IMG/VR virus record: IMGVR_UViG_3300033150_001569
Span: 1 to 64,000 of that record
Reading direction: 5' to 3' (one strand)
Origin: a virus
DNA: 64,000 nt
Shown here: one piece after another, positions 55,567 to 64,000 of the stretch
Position numbering within the stretch: position 1 is the first letter of the stretch
How the letters are laid out: each line of letters opens with the position of its first letter
Notes under the pieces: generated by a model
Told to the model about the DNA's origin: nothing
Databases searched by the model: none
What the model saw: the letters and a program-made list of their open reading frames with translations, nothing else
Program-made: the position numbers and the translations under genes

Positions 55567-57510
55567 ATGAAAAAATTAATTTTTGGATTAATGTTTAGTA
55601 TTTGCCTTATTTTTATTGCAAATACTGCATTAGCAACACCATTTTACACAAAAGGTACAAGAGAAATTTACACAATTTTTGACGAATTTGATGAAGTAAG
55701 AAGTAATTTAGAAACAGCTTTTGAAAATGTTAATAGTAATTTAGGAGCAGGACTTGCACTTAAAGAAGATATAGCAAATAAAGATCAACCAGATGGTTAT
55801 GCTGGCCTTGATTCAAGTGGTTATTTAAAGATTGCAGAACTTCCTGATGGATTTGGAAATGCTTATTATGTTAGAGATGATCAAGCAAATATGAATGCTA
55901 TTTCACTTCCAGTTGAAGGAAATATGTGTTTAGTATTAGATGATGGTGATGGAAAAAGAGCTGCGTATGTTTATCGTGGTGCTCCTACAAATTCATGGCA
56001 AAAAATATCAGATCCTGATTTTATCAATTTAGACTTAGATGCAGGAAATATTACAACTGGAACTTTAGATCTTGATAGACTTCCTTCTACTTTAACAGGA
56101 AAAGATGCTGATACAGTTGATGGAATTGAAGGTGCAGAAATTTTCAAACATGATGGTACCGTAGTAATGACAGGTGATTTAGAAATGAATGATTATAGTA
56201 TAAATAATGTAAATGCTACTTCAATTAATTTTACTTCAGGTAAAAAGATAGTAGCTGCTAAATTTGATTCTAGTGGGAATATTGAAGCTGAAACATTGGG
56301 AACAAAAAATATAAATACTATTGAAAGCGAAAGAGCTGCTGAAATTTTACAAGCAACACAAAGTAGAATATTTAAATTAGATTCTGTTAATGGAACTACT
56401 GCTGCATTAGGAGCAGATGGTTATTCAATACCATTTTCAAATATTAGCGAATTAATGACAGCTATTGAAACTGATATTCAAACAAGAATAACAGGTTCAG
56501 AAACTAGAAGTGATTGTAAATATCTTGTAGATATTGCTCCTGGTGTTTATACTGAAGATTTTGATATTCCAGCTTGTGCATTTTTACAAATTAATATGCC
56601 AGGTTCAGAATTAAGTGGTAATATTAATAGAACTGTTACACAAACAGGATTTGGTGGAGATTATTATTCAAAAATTGTTTTTAATGGTGGAGAAAGTCAT
56701 AGAGCAGAAAAAGGACATCAATCAATACTTTCTGGAGATTTATCAATATCAACTGCTGATGCTTCTAGTTATTTACATTATACTACTTTTAAAGGAATAG
56801 AATTATCAGGAGATATAACAGTTAATCATGGTGTAGATTTGATGATATTTGATCATTCAAGTCATTATACAAGTGGTAAAACTATTCTTGGAACTGGTGC
56901 AATATTGTTAGAAATGTTAAATAGATCAAGGATAAAAGCTACTTTAAGTGGTGATGTTGCTTGTTATAATTGTTTTGATAGCGAATTAAATAGTGTTAAT
57001 GTTACTCCAACTAATGATTCTAAATTTTATAATATGGAATTTAGTGGTAGTTTTACTATTGCTGCTGGTAATATTTATGTTGATGCTGTATCTCATAAAA
57101 GTTTAATGTCACAAACTCCTACTTTAACTGGTGCAACATTACAATATTTTGAAAGTGCTAGTAATATTGAAAATGATTCTGGTGTTAGTGGTACATTTGT
57201 AAAAGATGCATTAAATACATTAGATGGAAATTTTTCTAGTTATCTTAATCTTGCAGGTTCTGGAGTTATGACAGGTGATATTGATGCAGGTGGAAATTCT
57301 CTTACTAATGTTAATTTAGTAGATGGTATTGATGTTTCAGCTTCAGATGCAAAACAACAATCAGGTACTTCTAAACCTACTTGTGATGCATCTGTTAGAG
57401 GTTATATATATGTAACCGAAGGTGGTTCAAGTGTTGCTGATGCTGCTGAAATTTGTGTTAAAAATAGTTCTGATGTTTATGGATGGATTTCTATAGCAAC
57501 TATTCCTTAA
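55567..57510 (+). CDS. Tail fibre-like protein with N-terminal signal peptide, 647 aa
   Basis: AAAAGGAG precedes ATG 55567. Residues 1-23 (MKKLIFGLMFSICLIFIANT, then ALA) form a textbook Sec signal peptide, unusual for a virion protein. REIYTIFDEFDEVRSNLETAF follows and is shared with the spike at 57581. VMTGDLEMNDYSINNVN and VMTGDIDAGGNSLTNVN are tail-fibre repeats, and the middle is beta-helix-like. It probably binds the host surface; why it has an export signal is unclear. Confidence 0.7.
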   Translation: MKKLIFGLMFSICLIFIANTALATPFYTKGTREIYTIFDEFDEVRSNLETAFENVNSNLGAGLALKEDIANKDQPDGYAGLDSSGYLKIAELPDGFGNAYYVRDDQANMNAISLPVEGNMCLVLDDGDGKRAAYVYRGAPTNSWQKISDPDFINLDLDAGNITTGTLDLDRLPSTLTGKDADTVDGIEGAEIFKHDGTVVMTGDLEMNDYSINNVNATSINFTSGKKIVAAKFDSSGNIEAETLGTKNINTIESERAAEILQATQSRIFKLDSVNGTTAALGADGYSIPFSNISELMTAIETDIQTRITGSETRSDCKYLVDIAPGVYTEDFDIPACAFLQINMPGSELSGNINRTVTQTGFGGDYYSKIVFNGGESHRAEKGHQSILSGDLSISTADASSYLHYTTFKGIELSGDITVNHGVDLMIFDHSSHYTSGKTILGTGAILLEMLNRSRIKATLSGDVACYNCFDSELNSVNVTPTNDSKFYNMEFSGSFTIAAGNIYVDAVSHKSLMSQTPTLTGATLQYFESASNIENDSGVSGTFVKDALNTLDGNFSSYLNLAGSGVMTGDIDAGGNSLTNVNLVDGIDVSASDAKQQSGTSKPTCDASVRGYIYVTEGGSSVADAAEICVKNSSDVYGWISIATIP

Positions 57511-57533
57511 CATTCAATTTTATATTTATAGAT

Positions 57534-57563
57534 GGTAGATTAATTTCTACCCTCTTTTTTTTT
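57534..57563 (+). terminator. Probable terminator
   Basis: GGTAGA (57534-57539) pairs with TCTACC (57546-57551), followed by CTC and nine T. A short stem but a long T-run. Confidence 0.55.
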
Positions 57564-57580
57564 AAATTAGGAGTTTAAAA

Positions 57581-59167
57581 ATTAATATTCAACCTTATTA
57601 TCAAAAACCAGATAGACAAATTTATACTATTCATGAAGAATTTGATCAAGAAAGAAATGAATTAGAAGAAGCATTTCAAGAAGTTTATGAAGATATTTCT
57701 AGTGGAAGAGGATCAATTGATTTAGTTCCTGATATATTAGATGAAGATAACTTACCTGAAGCTGATATTATTTTAACTGATTCAAATTCTAATGCACTGG
57801 CAAATACTATTAGTTCTGCAAATGATTATGATGTCATATTAATTGATGTTGATGCAATATATGATCCTATTGTTATTAATAAACCAATAACAATATTAGT
57901 ATCAAGTGATAAAACAGTAAAAATAAATGCAACTGGAAGTACTTATGGTATTTCTTTTACTGATGGAACAAAAAATGTTTTAATTTATGGTATTGAAGTT
58001 TATGGACAACAAGGTTCAAATACTCCTGGTGCTACTGATAATGCAGGAGGAATATGTTTACAATCTCCTGCTCTAGTTCAAAATATTGTTTTATATAAAT
58101 GTTATGTTCATGATTGTGATGAAGCAGGAATTCAATTTCAAAGAACAGCATTAGTAACAAGTTCTCCTAGTAGTGAAGAAGATTTATGTAGAAATATATG
58201 GATAATAGAATGTACTATTGATAATTGTTCTAGAGTTGATAATTCTGAAAATGGTGGAATTGTTTTTTATGATGCAAGAGATGTATATATAATTGGAAAC
58301 AATTCTTATAATAATTTACGTGGAATATTATGTAGTAATACAATTAAAGCTATTATTAAAGGAAATTTAACTAAAAATAGTAAACAATGTGGAATTAAAT
58401 TTGATACTGTTGTTTCAGCACAATTTCCTAGATCACATGGTTTAATTGCAGATAATCTTTCAATTGAAGATTGTACTATTGTATATGGTGCTGGTATTAG
58501 AATTGATGATTTATCTAGTGTAAGTGTTATAAATAATGTTGTATATAAAAGTTATAATGATGGTATTTTAATAGAAGACAATTCTGATTCATCATTTGTT
58601 GTTAATAATATTATTATGGATTGTAATGCAAATGGTATAAAAATAGAAGATAGTATAGATCGTATTTTAGTTTTAAATAATAATAGTTATAATAATGGAA
58701 CAGATTATGATTTAGGAATTAATACTCCTAATTCTATAACTAATATTTCATGTAATCCATATTTTGAAGATGTTTCAAATGAAAATTTTGCATTAAAACA
58801 GAAATCACCATGTTTATTTTCTGGTTTTAATATGACAAAAATGGGAAATTTAACTTTAGAAAGAACATTAAAAAATATTTTTAATAATATATTAGTAAGA
58901 AATACTTTAGATCATTTATGTAGTTTAAGATTAATATTATTTCCACAAACAGAAAGAAATGGAACAATTAATGTTTCTTCTGTTACTTATGTTGATATTT
59001 ATTTTAGATATCCATTTCCAAATAATGATTATCGAGTATTTCTTACTCCAAATGATAATATTAATTTTTGGGTTACAAATAAAACAAAAGATGGATTTAA
59101 AATAAATTTTTCATCTAGTTTTTCTGGTGATGTTGATTGGTTTGTTAAATCATTAGGATTATCATAA
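57581..59167 (+). CDS. Tail spike with parallel beta-helix, probable ATT start, 528 aa
   Basis: The frame is open from upstream of the ribosome site TTAGGAG (57568-57573) but has no ATG for about 1 kb; ATT 57581, seven bases after the site, is the likely start. Residues 8-35 (QKPDRQIYTIHEEFDQERNELEEAF) match the fibre at 55567 and probably anchor both to the tail. Repeated turns such as NGIKIEDS, GIVFYDARDVYIIGNNSY and CNPYFEDVSNENFALKQKSPC indicate a right-handed beta-helix, as in depolymerase spikes. The C-terminus is a beta domain. Confidence 0.65.
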   Translation: MNIQPYYQKPDRQIYTIHEEFDQERNELEEAFQEVYEDISSGRGSIDLVPDILDEDNLPEADIILTDSNSNALANTISSANDYDVILIDVDAIYDPIVINKPITILVSSDKTVKINATGSTYGISFTDGTKNVLIYGIEVYGQQGSNTPGATDNAGGICLQSPALVQNIVLYKCYVHDCDEAGIQFQRTALVTSSPSSEEDLCRNIWIIECTIDNCSRVDNSENGGIVFYDARDVYIIGNNSYNNLRGILCSNTIKAIIKGNLTKNSKQCGIKFDTVVSAQFPRSHGLIADNLSIEDCTIVYGAGIRIDDLSSVSVINNVVYKSYNDGILIEDNSDSSFVVNNIIMDCNANGIKIEDSIDRILVLNNNSYNNGTDYDLGINTPNSITNISCNPYFEDVSNENFALKQKSPCLFSGFNMTKMGNLTLERTLKNIFNNILVRNTLDHLCSLRLILFPQTERNGTINVSSVTYVDIYFRYPFPNNDYRVFLTPNDNINFWVTNKTKDGFKINFSSSFSGDVDWFVKSLGLS

Positions 59168-59168
59168 T

Positions 59169-59672
59169 ATGGAAATTAATATTTATAAAAAATTAATAAA
59201 TTATATTAAATCAATTGGTATTGATATAGTTATTAATAGTTTTAAAAATGAATTTCCTTGGTATTATGATATTGTATTAAATGAAAAAACTGTAATATTT
59301 TATATGTTTTTTAGATCTCAACAAAATAAAAATGAAAAAATAATTTTAATATTAGAAACATTAGCTAAATATTTATTTTATTTAAAAAATAAAGAATATA
59401 AAAAATATATTAATACTTATAATTTTGTTGAAAATAATAAAATTAGTTTAGAATATGCAAAAATAATTTATGATTATAATATTGAAATAAATAAAATTAA
59501 ATATAATCTTTTAAATAAATTAAATATTAATTTAAAAGAAAAATATATTAAAGCAGATGAAGTAAGTAATAAATGGATTTATGAATATATTGTTAATAAT
59601 AATGGTAAATATATTCCATTTAAACAATATAAAGAATTTTTAATAAATTATCGAAAAAATTATGTTAAATAA
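59169..59672 (+). CDS. Hypothetical protein, 167 aa
   Basis: It starts one base after the spike stop. It is Lys/Asn/Tyr-rich and helical (IDIVINSFKNEFPWYYDIVLNEKTVIFYMFFRSQQ). It overlaps the next gene by 11 bases. No family recognised; perhaps a fibre chaperone by position. Confidence 0.45.
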   Translation: MEINIYKKLINYIKSIGIDIVINSFKNEFPWYYDIVLNEKTVIFYMFFRSQQNKNEKIILILETLAKYLFYLKNKEYKKYINTYNFVENNKISLEYAKIIYDYNIEINKIKYNLLNKLNINLKEKYIKADEVSNKWIYEYIVNNNGKYIPFKQYKEFLINYRKNYVK

Positions 59673-59949
59673 TCAATATTATATTAAAAATTTATTAGAA
59701 CTATCAACTAAACAAGAATATCTTATGAATAATGGTGATATTGTTGTACCGATAAAAATTTGGAACAAAAGAATAAAACCATCAGATTATGATTTATTTT
59801 TTCTAGGTAGAAATCAAAATTGGAAAACAAAATATTATAGTATTCATGATATTATTTGTGAAATAGATCATCCATCTGTTTATATTTTAAGAGGTGGAGA
59901 AAAAATTTTTATAATAAATGATAATGGTGAAAAAGTGGATATAAAATAA
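59662..59949 (+). CDS. Hypothetical protein, 95 aa
   Basis: Overlaps both neighbours. Beta-rich (GDIVVPIKIWNKRIKPSDYDLFFLGRNQNWKTKYYSIHDI...VYILRGGEKIFIIND). No family recognised. Confidence 0.45.
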   Translation: MLNNQYYIKNLLELSTKQEYLMNNGDIVVPIKIWNKRIKPSDYDLFFLGRNQNWKTKYYSIHDIICEIDHPSVYILRGGEKIFIINDNGEKVDIK

Positions 59950-60176
59950 TGTCTGATTTTCCAAATTATAATAAAAAAACAATTAATAAAATAAGAAAAC
60001 AATTAAAATTATCTAAAATAAAAACTGGAATAATCAAATGTTTAAATTGTGGTAAAAAATTTAATTCATTTAACATTAAATTAAATAAAATATGTCCTAA
60101 ATGTTCACATAATACTGAAAGAAAAAATACTTATTATAATCCATATCCAATATATTCCGATAATATTAATGAATAA
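59949..60176 (+). CDS. Zinc-ribbon protein, 75 aa
   Basis: TAATG coupling to the previous gene. KCLNCGKKFNSFN...NKICPKCSHN is a classic zinc ribbon between basic flanks. Function unknown. Confidence 0.55.
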   Translation: MSDFPNYNKKTINKIRKQLKLSKIKTGIIKCLNCGKKFNSFNIKLNKICPKCSHNTERKNTYYNPYPIYSDNINE

Positions 60177-60197
60177 AAAAATTTAAGGATAAACAAT

Positions 60198-60797
60198 TTG
60201 GCAGGTTATCGTTATAATATTTATGGTGGTAGAGGAGGAATGACTGTAAGTAGTAAATTTGGAGCAAGTAAAAAAGTAGGTAGAGGAGTATATTTTGGTA
60301 CTGGTGAAAGTTTATTCAAAGAAGGTAAATCTAAAATAGGTAGCAGAAATAGATTTGAATTAATGAAGTTTTTTCGTTTTAGAGATATGTTTAGAGCAAC
60401 AAAAATGCGAAGTGTTATAGGTATGGTTTTTACTAGAATACAAATGGAAATGTCTCGTATTTTAATAGCAAATTTAAAAGATTCGATAAGAAAAAATGGA
60501 TGGCATCCTCATCATTGGTTAACATCTGTAATAGCTAATCGTAGACATCCATTATTAAGAGATAAAAGAAATATGTATAAATCAATATCATTTAAACCAA
60601 TGCCAGTTGTTGCAGGTATTACTAGTTTTTGGGTTGGATTTCCAGCAGATAAAAAAGGATTTACTGGTAGTAGAAAGACATCATCTTTAAATATTGCTCA
60701 AATTGCTCAAATTCATGATCAAAGAGGAGCAAGTATGAGAGTAACAAAAAAATGCAAGGATTCTTTTTTAAAGTTTTATATGAAAATTCAAGAATGA
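60198..60797 (+). CDS. Virion-morphogenesis-like protein with TTG start, 199 aa
   Basis: AAGGAT lies seven bases before TTG 60198; no ATG fits as well. It is basic, with GGRGGMTVSSKFGASKKVGRGVYFGTG, a helix GMVFTRIQMEMSRILIANLKDSIRKNGWHPHH, and SFWVGFPADKKGFTGSRKTSSLNIAQIAQIHDQRGASMRV. The last part resembles tail-completion/virion-morphogenesis proteins (phage Mu gpG-like). Its stop overlaps the next ATG. Confidence 0.6.
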   Translation: MAGYRYNIYGGRGGMTVSSKFGASKKVGRGVYFGTGESLFKEGKSKIGSRNRFELMKFFRFRDMFRATKMRSVIGMVFTRIQMEMSRILIANLKDSIRKNGWHPHHWLTSVIANRRHPLLRDKRNMYKSISFKPMPVVAGITSFWVGFPADKKGFTGSRKTSSLNIAQIAQIHDQRGASMRVTKKCKDSFLKFYMKIQE

Positions 60798-61006
60798 GAA
60801 AGAAATTTCAAGGTGATAAATCTCCTTATTTAATGTATCAAGCAGTTAGAAAAATGTTTCCTGAAGGAATGGTATTAAAAATAAAACCAAGACCATTTTT
60901 TACAAGAGCAATAGAAAAAACATATCGTGAATATCCATTATTATTAGTGTTCCGAAAACAATTGGGAACACAATTAAATTCAATGTTTAATTTTATGCGT
61001 ATGTAA
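60794..61006 (+). CDS. Hypothetical protein, 70 aa
   Basis: ATGA overlap at 60794 fixes the start. It is basic and has YLMYQAVRKMFPEGMVLKIKPRPFFTRAIEK. It may be a small partner of the previous protein, or its split C-terminal domain. Confidence 0.5.
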   Translation: MRKKFQGDKSPYLMYQAVRKMFPEGMVLKIKPRPFFTRAIEKTYREYPLLLVFRKQLGTQLNSMFNFMRM

Positions 61007-61014
61007 GGATTAAA

Positions 61015-62337
61015 ATGCCAAATATATTATATAATTTTTATAATAAAAATAGAAATTATTATGATTATGATGATGAAGAAATATATCTTGGAGAAGGAAT
61101 TTGTCGTTTAAGAGGAATTAATTTCAGAACAGGTAGAGGAGCAATTAATAATCAAGATTTAATATATCCTGTTTCTAGTATAATAACTTTTAATAATTAT
61201 TCTGCATATGGATTAAATGAATTTTTTAGTTTTGAATTTGAAATTGAATATGATAGAATTTATCAAAAATTATCAAATAGTTATGATCAAGAAACTGATA
61301 GTGATATAGGAAAAGTTGAATTTCAGGTTAGTAATGATGATGGAATTACTTGGTATAGACATAATGGTTCTAATTGGGTAGTTACTACTGAAATAGGTGA
61401 TTGGAATAGTCCTGAAAATTTACAAAAATATATAAATTCATTTGAGCTAAAATTAAATAGACAAATTAAATTAAGAATGAAGATAACATCTTCAGATAAT
61501 AGAAAACATACACCAATTATTAAGAAATTAGCATTTGATGTTGAATTTTCCTTTGATTTTGAAGAAGATATTCGTAGAAGTTTCAAGCACTTCTTAGAAC
61601 AAAATCTATTGGTAAATAGAAAATTTACCTTACAAGTAGAACAGACAGATAATTCTATCAAAATTTATAATCATCAAGATGTAACAACAGTAAATAGTTT
61701 TAGATGGGATTTTGAATTAAAAGAAGTTTTTAAAATATATGATCTTACAAATGATGAAGGAAGAACAATAAATCTTTTTGATTCATTTAGTACGGTTGAT
61801 GGAATTAGTACTATTAACTTAACTTCTTCGGTTAATGTGGGGAATATCTTAGAAGTTTATGTTGGTGGTATACCAAAAATATTTTTTACAGCAGATGCAG
61901 ATTATTATGTTACTGAAATACCTCATATTGAAATAGATATGAAGGTTGATGAAGATGACATGATAAGAAGTCATACTAAAGTAATAGAAAAAAATGAGCA
62001 ACTTGAATTAGCAAGAGTGAGAAATGATAAAATATTAAAAAAGATAATAACAAAAGTTATGTTTGTTTCAAATACTTTATTAGATGTTATGGCATTTAGT
62101 AATAGTTATGACAAATTAATTTGTTTTCCTTTAGTTGAAGATCTTAAATCAGAAGCAATTGGTAAAGATTATGATGTTGCTAATATTATAAAAGAAGAAC
62201 CTAGTGAAGATTTAGAAGATCAATTATATGCTGAAACATTTTCTCATGATTTAGTTGGAGTTGATTATAGAGGTGAATATAAAGAAGTTAAATTAGTAAA
62301 AGAATTTATTTTTGATGTTGATATTTTTCGTAAGTAA
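61015..62337 (+). CDS. Virion structural protein, 440 aa
   Basis: AAGGATT precedes the ATG. A beta-sandwich segment (FFSFEFEIEYDRIYQKL...GKVEFQVSNDDGITWYRHNGSNW) is followed by a mixed domain with VNSFRWDFELKEVFKIYDL and a helical end. Its place just before the tail sheath suggests a neck, tail-terminator or baseplate-type role; no family is recognised. Confidence 0.5.
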   Translation: MPNILYNFYNKNRNYYDYDDEEIYLGEGICRLRGINFRTGRGAINNQDLIYPVSSIITFNNYSAYGLNEFFSFEFEIEYDRIYQKLSNSYDQETDSDIGKVEFQVSNDDGITWYRHNGSNWVVTTEIGDWNSPENLQKYINSFELKLNRQIKLRMKITSSDNRKHTPIIKKLAFDVEFSFDFEEDIRRSFKHFLEQNLLVNRKFTLQVEQTDNSIKIYNHQDVTTVNSFRWDFELKEVFKIYDLTNDEGRTINLFDSFSTVDGISTINLTSSVNVGNILEVYVGGIPKIFFTADADYYVTEIPHIEIDMKVDEDDMIRSHTKVIEKNEQLELARVRNDKILKKIITKVMFVSNTLLDVMAFSNSYDKLICFPLVEDLKSEAIGKDYDVANIIKEEPSEDLEDQLYAETFSHDLVGVDYRGEYKEVKLVKEFIFDVDIFRK

Positions 62338-62388
62338 TTTCTTATTAAGTATTCTGTAAATTTAAATAAATTTTGTTTGGAGCAAATA

Positions 62389-62664
62389 ATGAAAAAATAT
62401 ATTCTTAAAAATTTAGATAATAAACCATGTACATTAAATGTTGCAAAGGTTGATAGAAAAATAGGTGAAGCAATTAATTTAAGTAAAAAAGGAGAATTAA
62501 GTAGAGAAATTTCTGAATTAGAATTTAAATCTAAAGAAATACAAAAAGCATTAAATAAAAAGAAAATAGCAATTTATAAAACTATCGAACCAAAGAAGCA
62601 GGAGTTAAAAATAGAAGAAAATAAAGAAAGTCCTAAACAACCACAACCACAAAAGGGGAAATAA
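62389..62664 (+). CDS. Hypothetical protein, 91 aa
   Basis: TTGGAGC precedes ATG 62389. A short beta N-terminus (YILKNLDNKPCTLNVAKVD) is followed by a charged helix and a Pro/Gln/Lys tail. It lies directly before the sheath gene, stop and start adjoining. Confidence 0.5.
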   Translation: MKKYILKNLDNKPCTLNVAKVDRKIGEAINLSKKGELSREISELEFKSKEIQKALNKKKIAIYKTIEPKKQELKIEENKESPKQPQPQKGK

Positions 62665-64000
62665 ATGGAAACTTTACATCCTGGTATATATATATTCGAT
62701 AAAAAAGCAGAACCAACAATTGAAGGTGTTGGTGTTTCAGCCTGTGGTATTGTAGGTGCTTTTCAAAAAGGACCAACGGATAAACCTGGATTTGTTACTA
62801 GTTGGGAAGCATTTAAAAGAGGTTATGGTAGTTATTATAAAAATCTTCATGCTCCTATTGCAGTAAAAGCATATTTTGATCAAGGTGGTACTAAACTTTA
62901 TGTAGGAAGAGTTGCTGGAACTGGTGCTGCACAAGCTGATGTTTCTTTAAAAGATAGTGGTCAAGTAGCTAATACTTTAAAAATTGCTGCAAGAAATCAA
63001 GGTGCATGGGGTAATTTTATTGAAATAAATACTATTAAGGCTGAAAGTACAACTACTGCTGCATTAAATACTGCTGCTGTAGTTGAAATTCCTGTAACTA
63101 GTGCTTTAAATTTTGAAAAAGGTGATGTTTGTTATATTACTGATGGAACAAATAGTTCTACTTTTGTAGTTTATGAAGTAGATTATGCAAATAATAAATT
63201 AAAAATTAAATCACAAGATTTTTCAAGTAATGTTATTGCTTCTGGTGCAGTAGTTAAAACTTCAAGTAGACATAGAGTTGTTGGAACAATTGCTGAAGCT
63301 CTTGAAAATGGTGATACTAATTTAAGTTTATCTAAAACAGATGGTCTTTATGTTGGTAGTTTAATAACAATAATTACTTCTACAGATTTAGTTACATTAG
63401 AAATTACATCTATTAATGGAAATTCAATTGGATTTGCTGCTTATAGTGGATCTACTATTGCTAGTGGAAGTGATTTTGTTAGTCAAGAATTTAATATAGA
63501 TGTTTATGATGGTGAAGTAATAGTTGAAACTCATGAATTTTTATCAATGATTGATAATAATGAAAATGATTATGTAGAAAAGAAATTATATGGTGATAGT
63601 AATACAAGTAATTATATTGAATGTACTGATTTAGATACTACTAATACTAATAAAGAACAACATATTCCAATTTTTAAAGTAACTAAAACAGGTAAATTAC
63701 AACCTTTATCTGGTGGACTTGATGGTTCTACTCCTGGTGATACTGATTATAAAGGTACTCAAGCACCTGATACTGGAATTCATTTATTTGATAGAATTGA
63801 TGATATTACTACAGTTTGTATTCCAGGTATTACAAGTGTTGGAGTAATTCAATATGGTATTACATGGGCAAGAAATCATAAATATTGTATGTTTCTTGCT
63901 GAAGTTCCTGAAGCTTATGAATATCCTACAGAAGCAAGAGAATTTAGATTGAATGAGCTTAATGTTGATGATAGATTTGGTGCTTTATATTATCCTTGGT
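62665..64000 (+). CDS. Contractile tail sheath protein (partial, 3' end outside)
   Basis: AAGGGGA precedes the ATG. LHPGIYIFDKKAEPTIEGVGVSACGIVGAFQKGPTDKPGFVTSWEAFKRGYG...APIAVKAYFDQGGTKLYVGRV is the N-terminal sheath signature, then an inserted beta domain, and further on QPLSGGLDG and the conserved ALYYPW at the cut end. The protein forms the contracting tube that drives infection, and so defines a myovirus-type phage. At least 445 residues are visible. Confidence 0.92.
   Translation, partial: METLHPGIYIFDKKAEPTIEGVGVSACGIVGAFQKGPTDKPGFVTSWEAFKRGYGSYYKNLHAPIAVKAYFDQGGTKLYVGRVAGTGAAQADVSLKDSGQVANTLKIAARNQGAWGNFIEINTIKAESTTTAALNTAAVVEIPVTSALNFEKGDVCYITDGTNSSTFVVYEVDYANNKLKIKSQDFSSNVIASGAVVKTSSRHRVVGTIAEALENGDTNLSLSKTDGLYVGSLITIITSTDLVTLEITSINGNSIGFAAYSGSTIASGSDFVSQEFNIDVYDGEVIVETHEFLSMIDNNENDYVEKKLYGDSNTSNYIECTDLDTTNTNKEQHIPIFKVTKTGKLQPLSGGLDGSTPGDTDYKGTQAPDTGIHLFDRIDDITTVCIPGITSVGVIQYGITWARNHKYCMFLAEVPEAYEYPTEAREFRLNELNVDDRFGALYYPW

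Overview
The window is a very A+T-rich piece (roughly three quarters or more A/T by eye) of a tailed-phage genome. It carries large terminase, portal, head-morphogenesis protein, prohead protease, HK97-type capsid, connector, fibre and spike genes, and it ends inside a tail-sheath gene, so the phage has a contractile tail (myovirus-like). Almost all genes lie on the + strand, tightly packed, with AGGA/GGAG ribosome sites. A lipobox protein, signal peptides and a heptose-kinase-like gene suggest a Gram-negative, low-GC host; this is inference.

Region 1 (1-9.4 kb): small genes and a three-gene NAD salvage block (nicotinamidase, nicotinate phosphoribosyltransferase, NAD synthetase), then a metallophosphoesterase, a DprA/SLOG-like protein, an IS200/IS605-type element inserted in a phage gene, a possible small RNA, a TnpB remnant and an Hsp20 gene on the - strand. 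Region 2 (9.4-22.5 kb): a GIY-YIG-like/HTH fusion regulator behind an operator-like array, five recognisable tRNAs (Asp, Met/Ile CAT, Gln, Glu, Leu) plus a degenerate one, a pseudoknot-like RNA, many small hypothetical and zinc-ribbon genes, a Dam-type methylase, ThyX, HTH proteins and a 5'-nuclease on the - strand. Region 3 (22.5-35.1 kb): nucleotide and RNA metabolism (RlaP-like nucleotidyltransferase, CCA-adding enzyme, MmcB-like nuclease, HAD, cupin, PHP, MazG, DnaQ-like exonuclease, HldE-like kinase, phosphoesterase, transglycosylase), with HNH/NUMOD1 homing-endonuclease-like genes scattered among them. Region 4 (35.1-64 kb): thymidylate kinase, then the packaging, head and tail module.

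The most unusual content is in the head module. TerL carries a mini-intein in its Walker A motif. The SPP1 gp7/Mu gpF-like head protein carries two inteins at conserved motifs. One of them looks fractured: N-intein, then a PD-(D/E)XK-like nuclease remnant, then a C-intein with its own ribosome site and ATG. The prohead protease contains two tandem protease domains fused to a coiled-coil tail, the capsid protein has an inserted flagellin-IN-like domain, and a AAA+ ATPase gene overlaps a gene for a highly acidic repeat protein.

Twelve TTGACA/TTGACT promoters, eleven with 17-bp spacers, suggest use of a host sigma-70-type polymerase. At least eleven small genes are broken by single-base indels, mostly at homopolymer runs; sequencing error or real decay are both possible, so these entries are marked as frameshifted. 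No CRISPR array, rRNA or clear origin was seen.
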